A DNA stretch of 46,913 bases, taken from positions 25,788 through 72,700 of the forward strand of contig JAPPHA010000048.1 of NCBI GenBank assembly GCA_028874915.1. The letters run 5' to 3'. This DNA is from Paracoccaceae bacterium. Its GTDB lineage: Bacteria > Pseudomonadota > Alphaproteobacteria > Rhodobacterales > Rhodobacteraceae. A program made the position numbers and the translations under genes. The notes under the pieces were generated by a model. That model was given only the letters and a program-made list of their open reading frames with translations. It had not been told where the DNA came from and searched no databases. Positions 39,300-46,913 of this stretch are shown in pieces (the first letter of the stretch is position 1; every line of letters starts with the position of its first letter).

Positions 39300-40595
39300 T
39301 CATCCGCCAAATTCGCCTTCGGCCGTCAGCTTCGAGAAACCGCCGAGCCAGGGCCGCAGGGCCGCCGGCAACAAGACGCTTCCATCGGAGCGTTGTCCAT
39401 TCTCAAGAACCGCAATCAGGCACCGCCCGATCGCAAGGCCCGATCCATTCAGCGTATGCACGTACTCCGGCTTGCCGCCGCCGGTTCGGCGGAACCGGGC
39501 GTTCATCCGCCGGGCCTGGAATTCATCGCAGACCGAACAGCTTGAGATCTCCCGGTAGGCGTCCTGACCGGGCAGCCAAACCTCGATGTCATGGGTTCGG
39601 CAAGCGCCGAATCCCATGTCACCCGTGCAGAGGACCACTGTCCGAAAGGGCAGTTCGAGGGCCTTGAGAATTCCTTCGGCACAGCCCGTCATCCGGTCAA
39701 GTTCCGCCCTGCTGTCCTCGGGACGGGTGACGGAAACCATCTCGACTTTTTCAAACTGATGTTGGCGTAGCATTCCGGCCGTATCGCGACCGGCGGCACC
39801 GGCTTCCGAACGAAAACAGAGCGTGTGAGCCGTGTAACGCTGCGGGAGTTCGTCCTCGGGAAGGATAGTGTCGGCAACGAAGTTGGTCAGTGAAACCTCA
39901 GACGTCGGAATCAGCCAGTGGCCGTCAGTGGTTCGGTAGCTTTCCCCGGCGAACTTGGGCAGTTGTCCGGTCCCGATCATTGTTTCGTCCCGGACAAGGA
40001 CCGGCGGATTGGCTTCAAGGTATCCGTTTCGGGTGGTGTTCCAGTCCAACATGAACTGGCCAAGCGCCCGGTGGAGACGGGCGATGGCACCGGTCAGCAC
40101 CACGAAGCGCGAACCGGCAATCCTGGCTGCCAATTCGAAGTCCATGCTCCCATGACTGGCGTCGATTTCGAAATGTTCCTTCGGAGAGAATTCGAACTCC
40201 GGCGGTACGCCCCAGCGGCGGATCTCGACATTGTCATTTTCGTCGCAGCCGTCAGGAACATCGTCGTGAGGCAGATTCGGAATCTCGAGCAGAATCTCCC
40301 GGAGGTGACGATCGCAATCGCGGATTTTCCCTTCTAGATCCATGATCCTTGCCCGCAGTGCGGACGCGTCGTCCCGATGGCGTTCGAATGCCGCGTCGTC
40401 GCCGGCGACCTGGGCTTGCCCGGCGGAACGGGAGGTCGCCTTGCGTTCTGCGCGGAGTCGCTCCGCTTCGGTGATGGCTCGGCGGCGTTCGCCATCGACG
40501 TCGAGAATGTGGGCAGCGGCCTGTTCGATTCCCCGGCGTGCCAGAGATCTGTCAAATCCATCCGGATCTTGGGCAATCTTTCGAATGTCATGCAT
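39300..40595 (-). CDS. serS: Seryl-tRNA synthetase
   Basis: 431 residues, normal. The N-terminal coiled coil that grips tRNA-Ser spans about residues 25-105. Class II motif 2 is [21 protein letters not shown] and is intact (core [12 protein letters not shown]), and motif 3 is [18 protein letters not shown]. The ATG at 40595 gives [14 protein letters not shown], the usual SerRS N-terminus; the open frame continues 136 codons upstream but that part is not protein-like. It is the first confident gene of the minus-strand serS-surE-pcm-nlpD-tat series. Confidence 0.97.
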   Translation of the reverse strand: MHDIRKIAQDPDGFDRSLARRGIEQAAAHILDVDGERRRAITEAERLRAERKATSRSAGQAQVAGDDAAFERHRDDASALRARIMDLEGKIRDCDRHLREILLEIPNLPHDDVPDGCDENDNVEIRRWGVPPEFEFSPKEHFEIDASHGSMDFELAARIAGSRFVVLTGAIARLHRALGQFMLDWNTTRNGYLEANPPVLVRDETMIGTGQLPKFAGESYRTTDGHWLIPTSEVSLTNFVADTILPEDELPQRYTAHTLCFRSEAGAAGRDTAGMLRQHQFEKVEMVSVTRPEDSRAELDRMTGCAEGILKALELPFRTVVLCTGDMGFGACRTHDIEVWLPGQDAYREISSCSVCDEFQARRMNARFRRTGGGKPEYVHTLNGSGLAIGRCLIAVLENGQRSDGSVLLPAALRPWLGGFSKLTAEGEFGG

Positions 40596-40762
40596 GATGC
40601 TGCCCGACAGGGACCGTTTCCCGATTGAACCGCCGGCAGGGCGTGTTGCATGAATTGCCTGGTAGGTCAAACCCGGAGACCGGGAATGACTCCCGCCCGG
40701 CGTCCGACCGCGATGCAAGCCTGGATCGAGCGTTTGAAGACGGCACCAGGGTGTTTTCGCCC

Positions 40763-40951
40763 TCACTTCGAGAAAACAGGCCGCGCCAATTCGTGACACT
40801 GCGGGCAAATGCATACGTTGGCCGCGGGCAGTTGCAGCGCGTTCCGCAGGCCCGGGCAGTCGCTGTAATCGCGGGCGATGCCAACGTATCCTGGGCCTGG
40901 CGGTCGGACGTCGCTTTCTTCGAACTGATACGAACTCCGTGCCGAGGACAT
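40763..40951 (-). CDS. Possible 62-residue cysteine-containing protein upstream of serS
   Basis: A frame of 62 codons beginning ATG, with GGTGGAG eight bases upstream on the minus strand and an in-frame stop just before that. The second half reads as plausible protein, with a CICPQC cluster followed by HELARPVF and an earlier cysteine in DYSDCPG, so it could be a small metal-binding protein. Third-position GC is high, like its neighbours. I do not recognise a family. It could equally be a remnant of a larger frameshifted gene. Confidence 0.3.
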   Translation of the reverse strand: MSSARSSYQFEESDVRPPGPGYVGIARDYSDCPGLRNALQLPAANVCICPQCHELARPVFSK

Positions 40952-41723
40952 TCCGCGACTCCACCTTCACCATTGACGAATTCCATTCCGAATGGCCGAA
41001 CACGAATGCGCAGCGCCATCTTACCAGACTGAATTTGACCAGGACGACAATCCCCGGCTGCCCAAGTCAACGACGACCTTCCGGTATCGCCAGCCGATGA
41101 AGACTCCTGTCGGCAGTCATCAGGTGGCCTCTGTTTCGACGCATTGACGTGACGTGGCTGCGTTCGTCACAGCTGCGAATCGCGAACGAGAGGGACCGCT
41201 TGCCGTCCGCGTAGCCGAGCGAACAGACACTGGGGCAGGGGCCGGCGAATCCCGCTGTGGCACTTGTCGAGTGACCCAGGTTCAGTGGACAGTTCGGAAT
41301 TGCCGAACCGGCGCAGGGGTGAACGGTATCCGATGGAAGGATTTCCATGTGAGGCCATTGCCGCGGGTGTTCCCAATAGAGGCGGCGTCATTCTTCTGCC
41401 GGTTGACTTGGGAGAACTCGAGGGCTTGTTCGCGGTCGGGGGCGTGGTCCTCGACCTCCCCGCCTGTCGGCACCGAGCAACCCGGCCGAGGAACCGAATT
41501 GAGAATCGGTAACTCGACATTCCGGTCCGGACAGAGAAGTCGACGAAACCGGGTTTGCAATCGCATTGTCGGAACCGGAACCGGCGACCAGCCTGGCGAT
41601 CCGGGCAGGAGGATAAACGGGGTGGGGATGGGATTCCGGCACGTGTTCCATGACGTGTCCACAGCTTGCCAAGCACAGGCACCGGGAGTAGTTTCGCGCC
41701 GGTTTTGCCGCGGTTCTGCCGAA
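40952..41723. other. Gene-free region ahead of yajC
   Basis: About 770 bases with overlapping open frames on both strands but no convincing gene. The best plus-strand frame, near 41264-41512, is only 82 codons with no ribosome-binding site. I see no tRNA, tmRNA, RNase P or SRP RNA signature. Because a terminator follows at 41736-41775, a non-coding transcript or long leader for yajC may start here. Confidence 0.5.
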
Positions 41724-41775
41724 TTCGTTGCGACTCTGCAACGATGATGGCGGCTTCGGTCGTTGCGGCTTTTTT
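41724..41775 (+). terminator. Intrinsic terminator with competing hairpin (attenuator-like) before yajC
   Basis: CTGCAACGA (41736-41744) pairs with TCGTTGCGG (41760-41768): nine pairs including one G-U, a 15-base loop, then C and six T (41770-41775). A second copy of TCGTTGC at 41725-41731 can pair with the same GCAACGA (41738-41744) across a 6-base loop, so the two hairpins exclude each other. The T-run ends 17 bases before the yajC ATG. This is the layout of a transcription attenuator; alternatively it ends a small RNA. Confidence 0.55.
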
Positions 41776-41792
41776 GTCATGGGGACATCAAA

Positions 41793-42110
41793 ATGATTGC
41801 TTCACCGGCCTACGCCCAGTCAGCGGGAAGCGGACTGGGGCTTTCCAATTTTGCCCTGTTGCTCGTGATCTTCGCGATCATGTATTTCCTGCTCATTCGT
41901 CCGCAGCAAAAAAAGGTCAAGCAGCACAAGGCCATGGTCGAGGCACTTCGCAAAGGCGATTCGGTCGTTACGCAAGGTGGGCTGATCGGCAAGGTGACCA
42001 AGGTCAAGTCCGACAACGAAATCGAGGTGGAGATCGCCTCTGGCGTCAAGGTTCGGGTCGTGCAGTCGACGGTCCAGTCGGTCCTGAGCAAGACGGAACC
42101 CGCGGGCTGA
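41793..42110 (+). CDS. yajC: Preprotein translocase accessory subunit YajC
   Basis: 105 residues. A short N-terminal segment with AYAQSAGSG precedes one transmembrane helix ending YFLLIRPQQKKVKQHK, the YajC hallmark, then a small beta domain (KGDSVVTQGGLIGKV). It associates with SecDF in the inner membrane. The ATG at 41793 is chosen; an in-frame TTG at 41763 overlaps the terminator stem. It is first in the yajC-secD-secF operon. Confidence 0.96.
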   Translation: MIASPAYAQSAGSGLGLSNFALLLVIFAIMYFLLIRPQQKKVKQHKAMVEALRKGDSVVTQGGLIGKVTKVKSDNEIEVEIASGVKVRVVQSTVQSVLSKTEPAG

Positions 42111-42143
42111 GCTTTCCGGACTCCATTACACAACGGTTTGGCG

Positions 42144-43808
42144 ATGTTGCGTTTCTCGATTGCCCGGCAGTTGCTGATCCTTGGGCTGTGTATCGCCGGG
42201 GTGGTCGTGGCGTTGCCGAACGCGTTTTACACTCGGGTCGAGCAGGCCAATGATGCCAGGATCGCAATGGCATCCGGCGAAGGCGCGACGCCCGAACTGG
42301 TCGAAGCCGCCGGGCGGTGGCCGTCCGTGCTCCCTTCGGCGCTGGTCAATCTTGGTCTAGATCTCAGGGGCGGCGCCCATCTTCTCGCGGAAGTCCAGGT
42401 GGCCGATGTCTATGCAGAACGGCTGGACGGGATGTGGCCCGGGGTTCGCGATGCTCTTCGGGCTGAACGGTCAACCGTTGGCACAATTCGACGTCGGGAT
42501 GATGACGGCCGGGAACTCCGCGTCAGGATTTCGGAACCCGGCGCGATTGACCGAGCGGTGGCCGCCGTGGAAGCGTTGGCGCGACCGGTATCGGGGCTCG
42601 CGGGGACGACCGCAAACGACATTGAGGTTCGGGGCGACGGCGCAGATGTCGTGGTCACGCTGTCTGATGCCGAAAAGGCCCGGACGGACAGAAACACAAT
42701 GGCCCAGTCGCTTGAAATCATTCGGCGCCGCGTCGATGAAGCCGGAACCCGCGAACCATCGATCCAGCGCCAGGGTGATCACCGAATCCTGATTCAAGTT
42801 CCCGGTATCGGCTCTGCCGAGGATCTCAAGGATCTGATCGGCAAGACGGCAAAGCTGACATTCCATCCTGTGATTGGGCGGACATCGGATCCCGACGCGC
42901 GGGTTCGGTCCAGGGAATTGCTGCTTCCCGCCGACGACGAGGACGGGATCTACTACGTCCTCGAGAAGTCGCCGACGATTTCGGGTGACCACCTGGTGGA
43001 TGCCCAGCCCAGCTTTGACCAGAACAACCAGCCGGCGGTGAGCTTCAGGCTCAACCCGGCCGGAGGGCGAATCTTTGGCGAATACACGGCCCGGAATGTC
43101 GGCAATCCCTTTGCGATCGTGCTGGACAACCGGGTGATCTCGGCGCCGACGATCCAGAGCCACATTCCCGGCGGGTCCGGAATCATTACCGGTCGGTTTT
43201 CCGTGGAGGAGAGCACCAAGCTGGCCATTCAGTTGCGGGCGGGTGCACTCCCCGCACGGGTTGTTTACCTCGAAGAACGCACCGTCGGGCCGGAGCTTGG
43301 GCAAGACAGCATCGACGCCGGACGAATCGCCTGCGTGGTAGCCTTTGCGGCGATATTGGTCTTCATGGTGCTCTGTTATGGCCTCTTCGGCCTCTTCGCC
43401 AATGTCGCGCTCGTAGTCAATGTTGCGTTGATTTTCGGTTTGCTGTCGGTGATCGGGGCCACCCTCACACTTCCGGGAATCGCCGGAATCGTGCTGACGA
43501 TCGGGATGGCAGTCGATGCGAACGTACTTGTTTTCGAACGCATTCGTGAGGAACTGAGGAATTCGAGGGGGCCGGCACGGGCCATTGAAGTCGGCTACGA
43601 ACGTGCTCTCTCTGCCATCATCGATGCCAACATCACCACTCTGATCGCGGCCGCAATCCTGTTTGCCATGGGGTCCGGCCCTGTTCGCGGGTTTGCGGTA
43701 ACGCTCGGACTGGGGATCATGACGTCGGTCTTTACGGCGATCTGGCTGACGCGTCTGATGATCGCGGCCTGGATGGAACGGCGGCGGCCGAAGACCATTG
43801 AAGTCTGA
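42144..43808 (+). CDS. secD: Protein translocase subunit SecD
   Basis: 554 residues. There is one N-terminal helix, then the LDLRGGAHLLAEV motif near residue 72. A large periplasmic P1 region follows (about 80-370, with RRRVDEAGTREPSIQRQG). Five helices of the RND-like domain come last, with GMAVDANVLVFERIREEL. SecDF uses the proton gradient to pull exported proteins across the membrane. The ATG at 42144 is taken; a TTG at 42138 would add two residues. It is 33 bases after yajC. Confidence 0.97.
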   Translation: MLRFSIARQLLILGLCIAGVVVALPNAFYTRVEQANDARIAMASGEGATPELVEAAGRWPSVLPSALVNLGLDLRGGAHLLAEVQVADVYAERLDGMWPGVRDALRAERSTVGTIRRRDDDGRELRVRISEPGAIDRAVAAVEALARPVSGLAGTTANDIEVRGDGADVVVTLSDAEKARTDRNTMAQSLEIIRRRVDEAGTREPSIQRQGDHRILIQVPGIGSAEDLKDLIGKTAKLTFHPVIGRTSDPDARVRSRELLLPADDEDGIYYVLEKSPTISGDHLVDAQPSFDQNNQPAVSFRLNPAGGRIFGEYTARNVGNPFAIVLDNRVISAPTIQSHIPGGSGIITGRFSVEESTKLAIQLRAGALPARVVYLEERTVGPELGQDSIDAGRIACVVAFAAILVFMVLCYGLFGLFANVALVVNVALIFGLLSVIGATLTLPGIAGIVLTIGMAVDANVLVFERIREELRNSRGPARAIEVGYERALSAIIDANITTLIAAAILFAMGSGPVRGFAVTLGLGIMTSVFTAIWLTRLMIAAWMERRRPKTIEV

Positions 43809-43825
43809 ATAGAGGGCGGGATGTG

Positions 43826-44806
43826 ATGATGCGTCTCAGACTGGTTCCGGCCAATACAGCGATAGACTTCTTCGGCTGGATACGTCTCACGTTTGGCATT
43901 TCGGTGGGCGCCATGATCGCCTCCGTTGTTTTGTTTCTGGTGATCGGACTGAACTACGGGATCGACTTCAGGGGCGGAACGGCCATCCGGACCGAGAGCA
44001 GCCTGGAACTTGATGTCGGTACCTATCGGAGCGTTTTGGCGCGACTCGATCTTGGCGATGTTTCGATCACCGAAGTCCGCGATCCGGCGGCGGAGCTGGC
44101 TGGCGGTAGTGAGAATGTTGCCATGATCCGGATCGAACAACAGTCCGGAGAACAGGCGATCAGCAACGAGACCATCACCGCCGTCAAGGATGCGCTCCGC
44201 ACGATCGATCCCGACATGGTGTTTCCGCTCGTTGACAGCGTCGGTCCCAAGGTCTCCGGCGAACTGGTCAAGGCCGCCGTGATCGCCGTGCTCCTGGCTA
44301 TGGCCGCTGTGCTCTTTTACATCTGGCTGAGGTTCGAGTGGCAGTTTTCGGTCGGTGCGGTCGCCGCCCTCGTGCATGATGTGGTGGTCACCATCGGCGT
44401 CTTCTGCATTCTGCAGATCAAGTTCGATCTGGCAATCATTGCTGCCCTCCTGACGATCGTAGGATATTCGCTCAACGACACGGTTGTCGTCTACGACCGG
44501 GTTCGCGAGAATCTCAGAAAGTACAAGAAGGAACCGCTCAGGGCTGTGCTGAATCGCTCGATCAACGAGACACTCGGCCGGACGGTGATGACCTCGGTCA
44601 CCACGTTGATTGCTCTTGGTTCTCTCTTTGTCCTGGGAGGCGATGTCATACGCGGTTTCGTCTTTGCCATGATCTGGGGCGTCATTGTCGGCACCTATTC
44701 GTCGGTGTTCGTGGCTTCAGGCGTGCTGTTGAGACTGGGGGTCAAGCGCGACTGGTCCAAAAAGGAAGCCGCACCGGGCACACAATTCGCGAATATCGAC
44801 GCGTGA
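43826..44806 (+). CDS. secF: Protein translocase subunit SecF
   Basis: 326 residues, six helices. YGIDFRGGTAIRTES and SLNDTVVVYDRVRENLRKYK are diagnostic. It is the partner of SecD, encoded as a separate gene 17 bases downstream. Start alternatives are GTG 43823, ATG 43826 and ATG 43829; the GAGGGCGG site favours 43826. The stop overlaps the next gene's GTG. Confidence 0.97.
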   Translation: MMRLRLVPANTAIDFFGWIRLTFGISVGAMIASVVLFLVIGLNYGIDFRGGTAIRTESSLELDVGTYRSVLARLDLGDVSITEVRDPAAELAGGSENVAMIRIEQQSGEQAISNETITAVKDALRTIDPDMVFPLVDSVGPKVSGELVKAAVIAVLLAMAAVLFYIWLRFEWQFSVGAVAALVHDVVVTIGVFCILQIKFDLAIIAALLTIVGYSLNDTVVVYDRVRENLRKYKKEPLRAVLNRSINETLGRTVMTSVTTLIALGSLFVLGGDVIRGFVFAMIWGVIVGTYSSVFVASGVLLRLGVKRDWSKKEAAPGTQFANIDA

Positions 44807-45555
44807 CAGGATTCATTGCCCCGGCCTTGGCCCTGGAGGGCCTGCCTCTCCTCTTGATTGCCGTCACAGCCGCCGGATTGGTCCGGGGATTTGCCGGATT
44901 CGGAACGGCTCTCGTCTATGTTCCGCTCGCGTCTTTGGTCATGCCACCCGTCTGGGTCCTGACCACGGTCATGATCTTCGATGTCCTTGGCATTCTGCCC
45001 CTGGCACCCAGGTCGGTTAAGGACGGGAGGATGAGCGAGGTCGCTGTCCTGATGGCCGGGGCCCTGGTCGGGCTGCCCGCTGGCGTCTTCCTGCTGACTC
45101 GATTCGACACTGAGACTTTTCGGACCCTGATTTGTGGCCTCGCCCTTTTGATGCTGGTCGTACTTGCCAGCGGGTGGCGATTGCGAAAGGCGTTGGGAAC
45201 GTCAGCGAAGGCCGGAGTCGGCGTGGTGGCCGGTGCGCTCGGTGGTGTGACGGGTGCGCCCGGGCCGCCCGTGATCCTGTTTTACCTGAGCGGGCCCGAA
45301 CGACCGGCAATGATTCGCGCCAACAACATGATTTTCCTTTTGCTGTTCGAATTCTCGTTTCTTCTGTTCATGGCTGCCATTGGATACCTCCAAGCCGTTC
45401 CGGTGGCCGTTGGTCTGGTGCTCACCGTGCCCTATGCGATTGCCGGCTGGATCGGCCAGGCGATTTTCGATCCGGATAGGGAACGCCTGTATCGATTCGT
45501 CGCCTACCTGGTCATTGCCGTCTCCGCGATCGTCGGCCTCCCGCTACTGGACTGA
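44803..45555 (+). CDS. TauE/SafE (TSUP)-family membrane permease
   Basis: 250 residues, seven to eight hydrophobic segments. The repeat-type motif GLVRGFAGFGTALVYVPL at the N-terminus and GALGGVTGAPGPPVILFYLS in the second half are the family's paired signature. Members export or import sulfite, sulfoacetate or other small organic anions. The substrate here is unknown. GTG start with a four-base overlap (GTGA) to secF, so it is translated with the Sec operon; no functional link to secretion is obvious. Confidence 0.88.
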   Translation: MTGFIAPALALEGLPLLLIAVTAAGLVRGFAGFGTALVYVPLASLVMPPVWVLTTVMIFDVLGILPLAPRSVKDGRMSEVAVLMAGALVGLPAGVFLLTRFDTETFRTLICGLALLMLVVLASGWRLRKALGTSAKAGVGVVAGALGGVTGAPGPPVILFYLSGPERPAMIRANNMIFLLLFEFSFLLFMAAIGYLQAVPVAVGLVLTVPYAIAGWIGQAIFDPDRERLYRFVAYLVIAVSAIVGLPLLD

Positions 45556-45623
45556 CGCTGCGAAGACCGGTGCCAGAAAAAATTACAGAACCGAGAGTCG
45601 CTGAGGTGGCGGACGGCGTGTCT

Positions 45624-45655
45624 TTGCTTCCCTCGAACGTCAACTGTGCTAAACT
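45624..45655 (+). promoter_or_regulatory. Candidate sodB promoter (extended -10)
   Basis: TGCTAAACT at 45647-45655 is an extended -10 form (TG-N-TAAACT). A possible TTGCTT (-35) lies at 45624-45629, but its 20-base spacing is too long, so the extended -10 would carry the activity. A leader of about 180 bases would precede sodB. Confidence 0.3.
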
Positions 45656-45843
45656 CCCGCACGTCGGACCCCGGACACCGGGCGAGCGTGTTCGGACATG
45701 ATCCGAAATCTGTCAGAGTTCCCGGAGGTTCGCCGTTTCGCCCGAGACACGGGCTCATGGCAATCCACAGGTGACGGAGTCGCCGCAGGAGAAACCAGGG
45801 ATACGAAACCAGCAGGACAAGCAGGACTAGGAGGTAACGAAAT

Positions 45844-46452
45844 ATGGCGTTTGAACTTCCCGATCTTCCCTATGCACATGACGCGCTCGCAGGCGGCGGA
45901 ATGTCCAGGGAAACGCTCGAGTTTCACCATGATCTTCACCACAAGGCCTATGTGGACAATGGCAACAAGCTGATCTCGGGCGGCGAATGGGCCGACGCGT
46001 CGCTTGAGGACATCATCACCGGCACCTATGCCTCCGGTGCCGTCGCCCAGAGTGGCGTATTCAACAATGCCTCTCAGCACTGGAACCACATTCAGTTCTG
46101 GGAGATGATGGGGCCAGCCGGTCGCAATATGCCTGGTGACCTGGAGCGGAGGATCGTTGATGCTTTCGGTTCCGTGGACGGGTTCAAGTCCGAATTTTGT
46201 GCGGCCGGTGTCGGGCAGTTCGGTTCCGGCTGGTGCTGGCTTGTTGCGGAATCCGACGGGTCCCTGAAGGTGACCAAGACCGAAAACGGCGTCAATCCGC
46301 TCTGCTTCGGCCAGACTGCGCTTCTTGGCTGCGATGTCTGGGAGCATTCCTACTATATCGATTTCCGGAACCGACGGCCTGCTTACCTGGAGAATTTCCT
46401 CGACAATCTCGTCAATTGGGAGAACGTGGCCGAACGTCTGTCTGACGGCTGA
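45844..46452 (+). CDS. sodB: Superoxide dismutase, iron-type
   Basis: 202 residues. Metal ligands are present in FHHDLHHKAYVDN (His), FNNASQHWNHIQFW (His) and DVWEHSYYIDFRNRRPAY (Asp, His). The Gln of NNASQHWNH is at the position typical of iron enzymes rather than manganese ones. It disproportionates superoxide in the cytoplasm. The ribosome-binding site is very strong: TAGGAGGT seven bases before the ATG. It is monocistronic, with hairpins directly after its stop. Confidence 0.96.
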   Translation: MAFELPDLPYAHDALAGGGMSRETLEFHHDLHHKAYVDNGNKLISGGEWADASLEDIITGTYASGAVAQSGVFNNASQHWNHIQFWEMMGPAGRNMPGDLERRIVDAFGSVDGFKSEFCAAGVGQFGSGWCWLVAESDGSLKVTKTENGVNPLCFGQTALLGCDVWEHSYYIDFRNRRPAYLENFLDNLVNWENVAERLSDG

Positions 46453-46460
46453 AACCGGAT

Positions 46461-46481
46461 CGTCGCAGGGTTGCTGCGACG
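46461..46481 (+). repeat. Short perfect hairpin after sodB
   Basis: CGTCGCAG and CTGCGACG form an 8-base stem with a 5-base loop nine bases after the sodB stop. There is no T-run, so it may protect the mRNA 3' end rather than terminate. Confidence 0.45.
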
Positions 46482-46493
46482 CACAAATCAACC

Positions 46494-46522
46494 GACTCAG
46501 CGGCCGAGGCCGCTGAGTCTTT
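46494..46522 (+). terminator. sodB terminator overlapping the end of the LOG gene
   Basis: GACTCAGCGGC (46494-46504), loop CGAG, and GCCGCTGAGTC (46509-46519) make an 11-pair stem followed by TTT. It overlaps the last codons of the convergent LOG-family gene, so in DNA it could serve both directions, though the T-run is short. Confidence 0.6.
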
Positions 46523-46913
46523 CGAACAAGCCGGATTCGGTATCGAAGTCCTCGAGAAATGTTCGGAAACTTCGATCGGCAAAACCCGATCGGATTTGGT
46601 GGTTGATCAGGGTGAGAAGTGGATCCCAGAACCCGTTGACGTTGAGCAGCAGAACCGGCTTCCGATGGAGGCCAAGTTGACGCCACGTCAAAACCTCAAA
46701 GAGTTCGTCAAGCGTACCCGGTCCGCCGGGCAGCGCGACGGCTGCATCGGAGTTCATGAACATCACTTTCTTCCGTTCGTGCATGTCCTCGGTAACGATG
46801 CAATCCGGCAGACACGGGCCGACGATTTCCCGTTTCGCCAAATGAATCGGAATGACTCCAGATGTCCTGACCTCGGGGGGTGACCTCGGGCGTGCCTTCG
46901 GTCCGTTTTTTCC
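46497..46913 (-). CDS. LOG family protein (TIGR00730-like), 5' part beyond the window
   Basis: The visible C-terminal part is about 138 residues and includes the family motif PGGPGTLDELFEVLTWRQLG, plus GVIPIHLAKREI and DSMHERK-like EDMHERKKVMF. LOG proteins are cytokinin-riboside-5'-phosphate phosphoribohydrolases, releasing the base from nucleotide monophosphates. The frame continues past the first in-frame ATG (46841) to the right edge. The first ~20 residues visible (Pro/Arg-rich) fit the family less well than the rest, so a frameshift near 46860-46913 is possible. It converges on sodB. Confidence 0.85.
   Translation of the reverse strand, partial: GKNGPKARPRSPPEVRTSGVIPIHLAKREIVGPCLPDCIVTEDMHERKKVMFMNSDAAVALPGGPGTLDELFEVLTWRQLGLHRKPVLLLNVNGFWDPLLTLINHQIRSGFADRSFRTFLEDFDTESGLFERLSGLGR

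Noticed and set aside
40596-41003. 136-codon N-terminal extension of serS in the same frame
   Set aside because: Not protein-like, absent from SerRS proteins, and the internal ATG gives the canonical N-terminus.
41264-41512. 82-codon plus-strand frame that looks partly protein-like
   Set aside because: No ribosome-binding site, and overlapping frames on the other strand are equally long; not supportable as a gene.
41154-41747. 197-codon plus-strand frame upstream of yajC, with a QAPG near its end, considered as a secDF arrest peptide
   Set aside because: Composition is Arg/Gly-rich with no signal or membrane segment, the motif is QAPG rather than RAPG/RAPP, and there is no clear ribosome-binding site.
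45580-45600. A-run after the TauE/SafE gene as a terminator
   Set aside because: On the plus strand it is an A-run, not a T-run, and no stable stem precedes it.

Overview
The window looks like chromosomal core DNA of a GC-rich alphaproteobacterium. The evidence is the full nuoA-N cluster with a DUF5337-like gene between nuoE and nuoF, then birA, coaX and RNase J in one run, and a serS-surE-pcm-nlpD/tat/yajC-secDF neighbourhood. I see no tRNA, rRNA, insertion sequence, phage gene or CRISPR array. The taxon is inferred from gene order and protein resemblance only; a Rhodospirillales-like lineage is a guess.

Layout. (1) 64-4631, minus strand: a CUT1-type ABC importer (binding protein, two permeases) whose last visible gene is an argininosuccinate-lyase-like enzyme, translationally coupled to the second permease. 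Divergent from it is a 796-residue PIG-L/LmbE-type deacetylase (4900-7290). (2) 7633-26200, plus strand: all fourteen Complex I genes in order A to N, then biotin ligase, type III pantothenate kinase and RNase J, mostly with 4-base start/stop overlaps. Three very short bridging reading frames (nuoD/E, nuoG/H, nuoI/J) and the DUF5337-like gene sit in the same chain. (3) 26253-29466, minus strand: an RhlE-like DEAD-box helicase and release factor 3. (4) 29658-33556: an SDR oxidoreductase without the usual YxxxK pair, an amidinotransferase-fold hydrolase, and an ABC ATPase resembling Fe(III) importers. The ATPase lies just downstream of a perfect TGA-N9-TCA palindrome. (5) 33637-40595, minus strand: serS, surE, pcm, nlpD-like, tatA, tatB, tatC and a DUF815-type ATPase. 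(6) 41724-46452, plus strand: an attenuator-like terminator, then yajC, secD, secF, a TauE/SafE permease, and an iron-type superoxide dismutase. A LOG-family gene runs off the right edge on the minus strand.

How they work together. The centre makes the proton-pumping NADH dehydrogenase together with cofactor genes (biotin, CoA) and RNA turnover. The right half concentrates protein export (Tat, SecDF-YajC) with envelope and protein-repair genes. The left edge and the 29.6-33.6 kb stretch are accessory: solute uptake with catabolic-looking enzymes, and a possible iron-regulated transporter component.

The observations most worth testing are the competing-hairpin terminator before yajC, the TGA-N9-TCA site before the orphan ABC ATPase, the hidden 41-codon frame between nuoD and nuoE, and the importer-lyase-deacetylase locus at the left edge.
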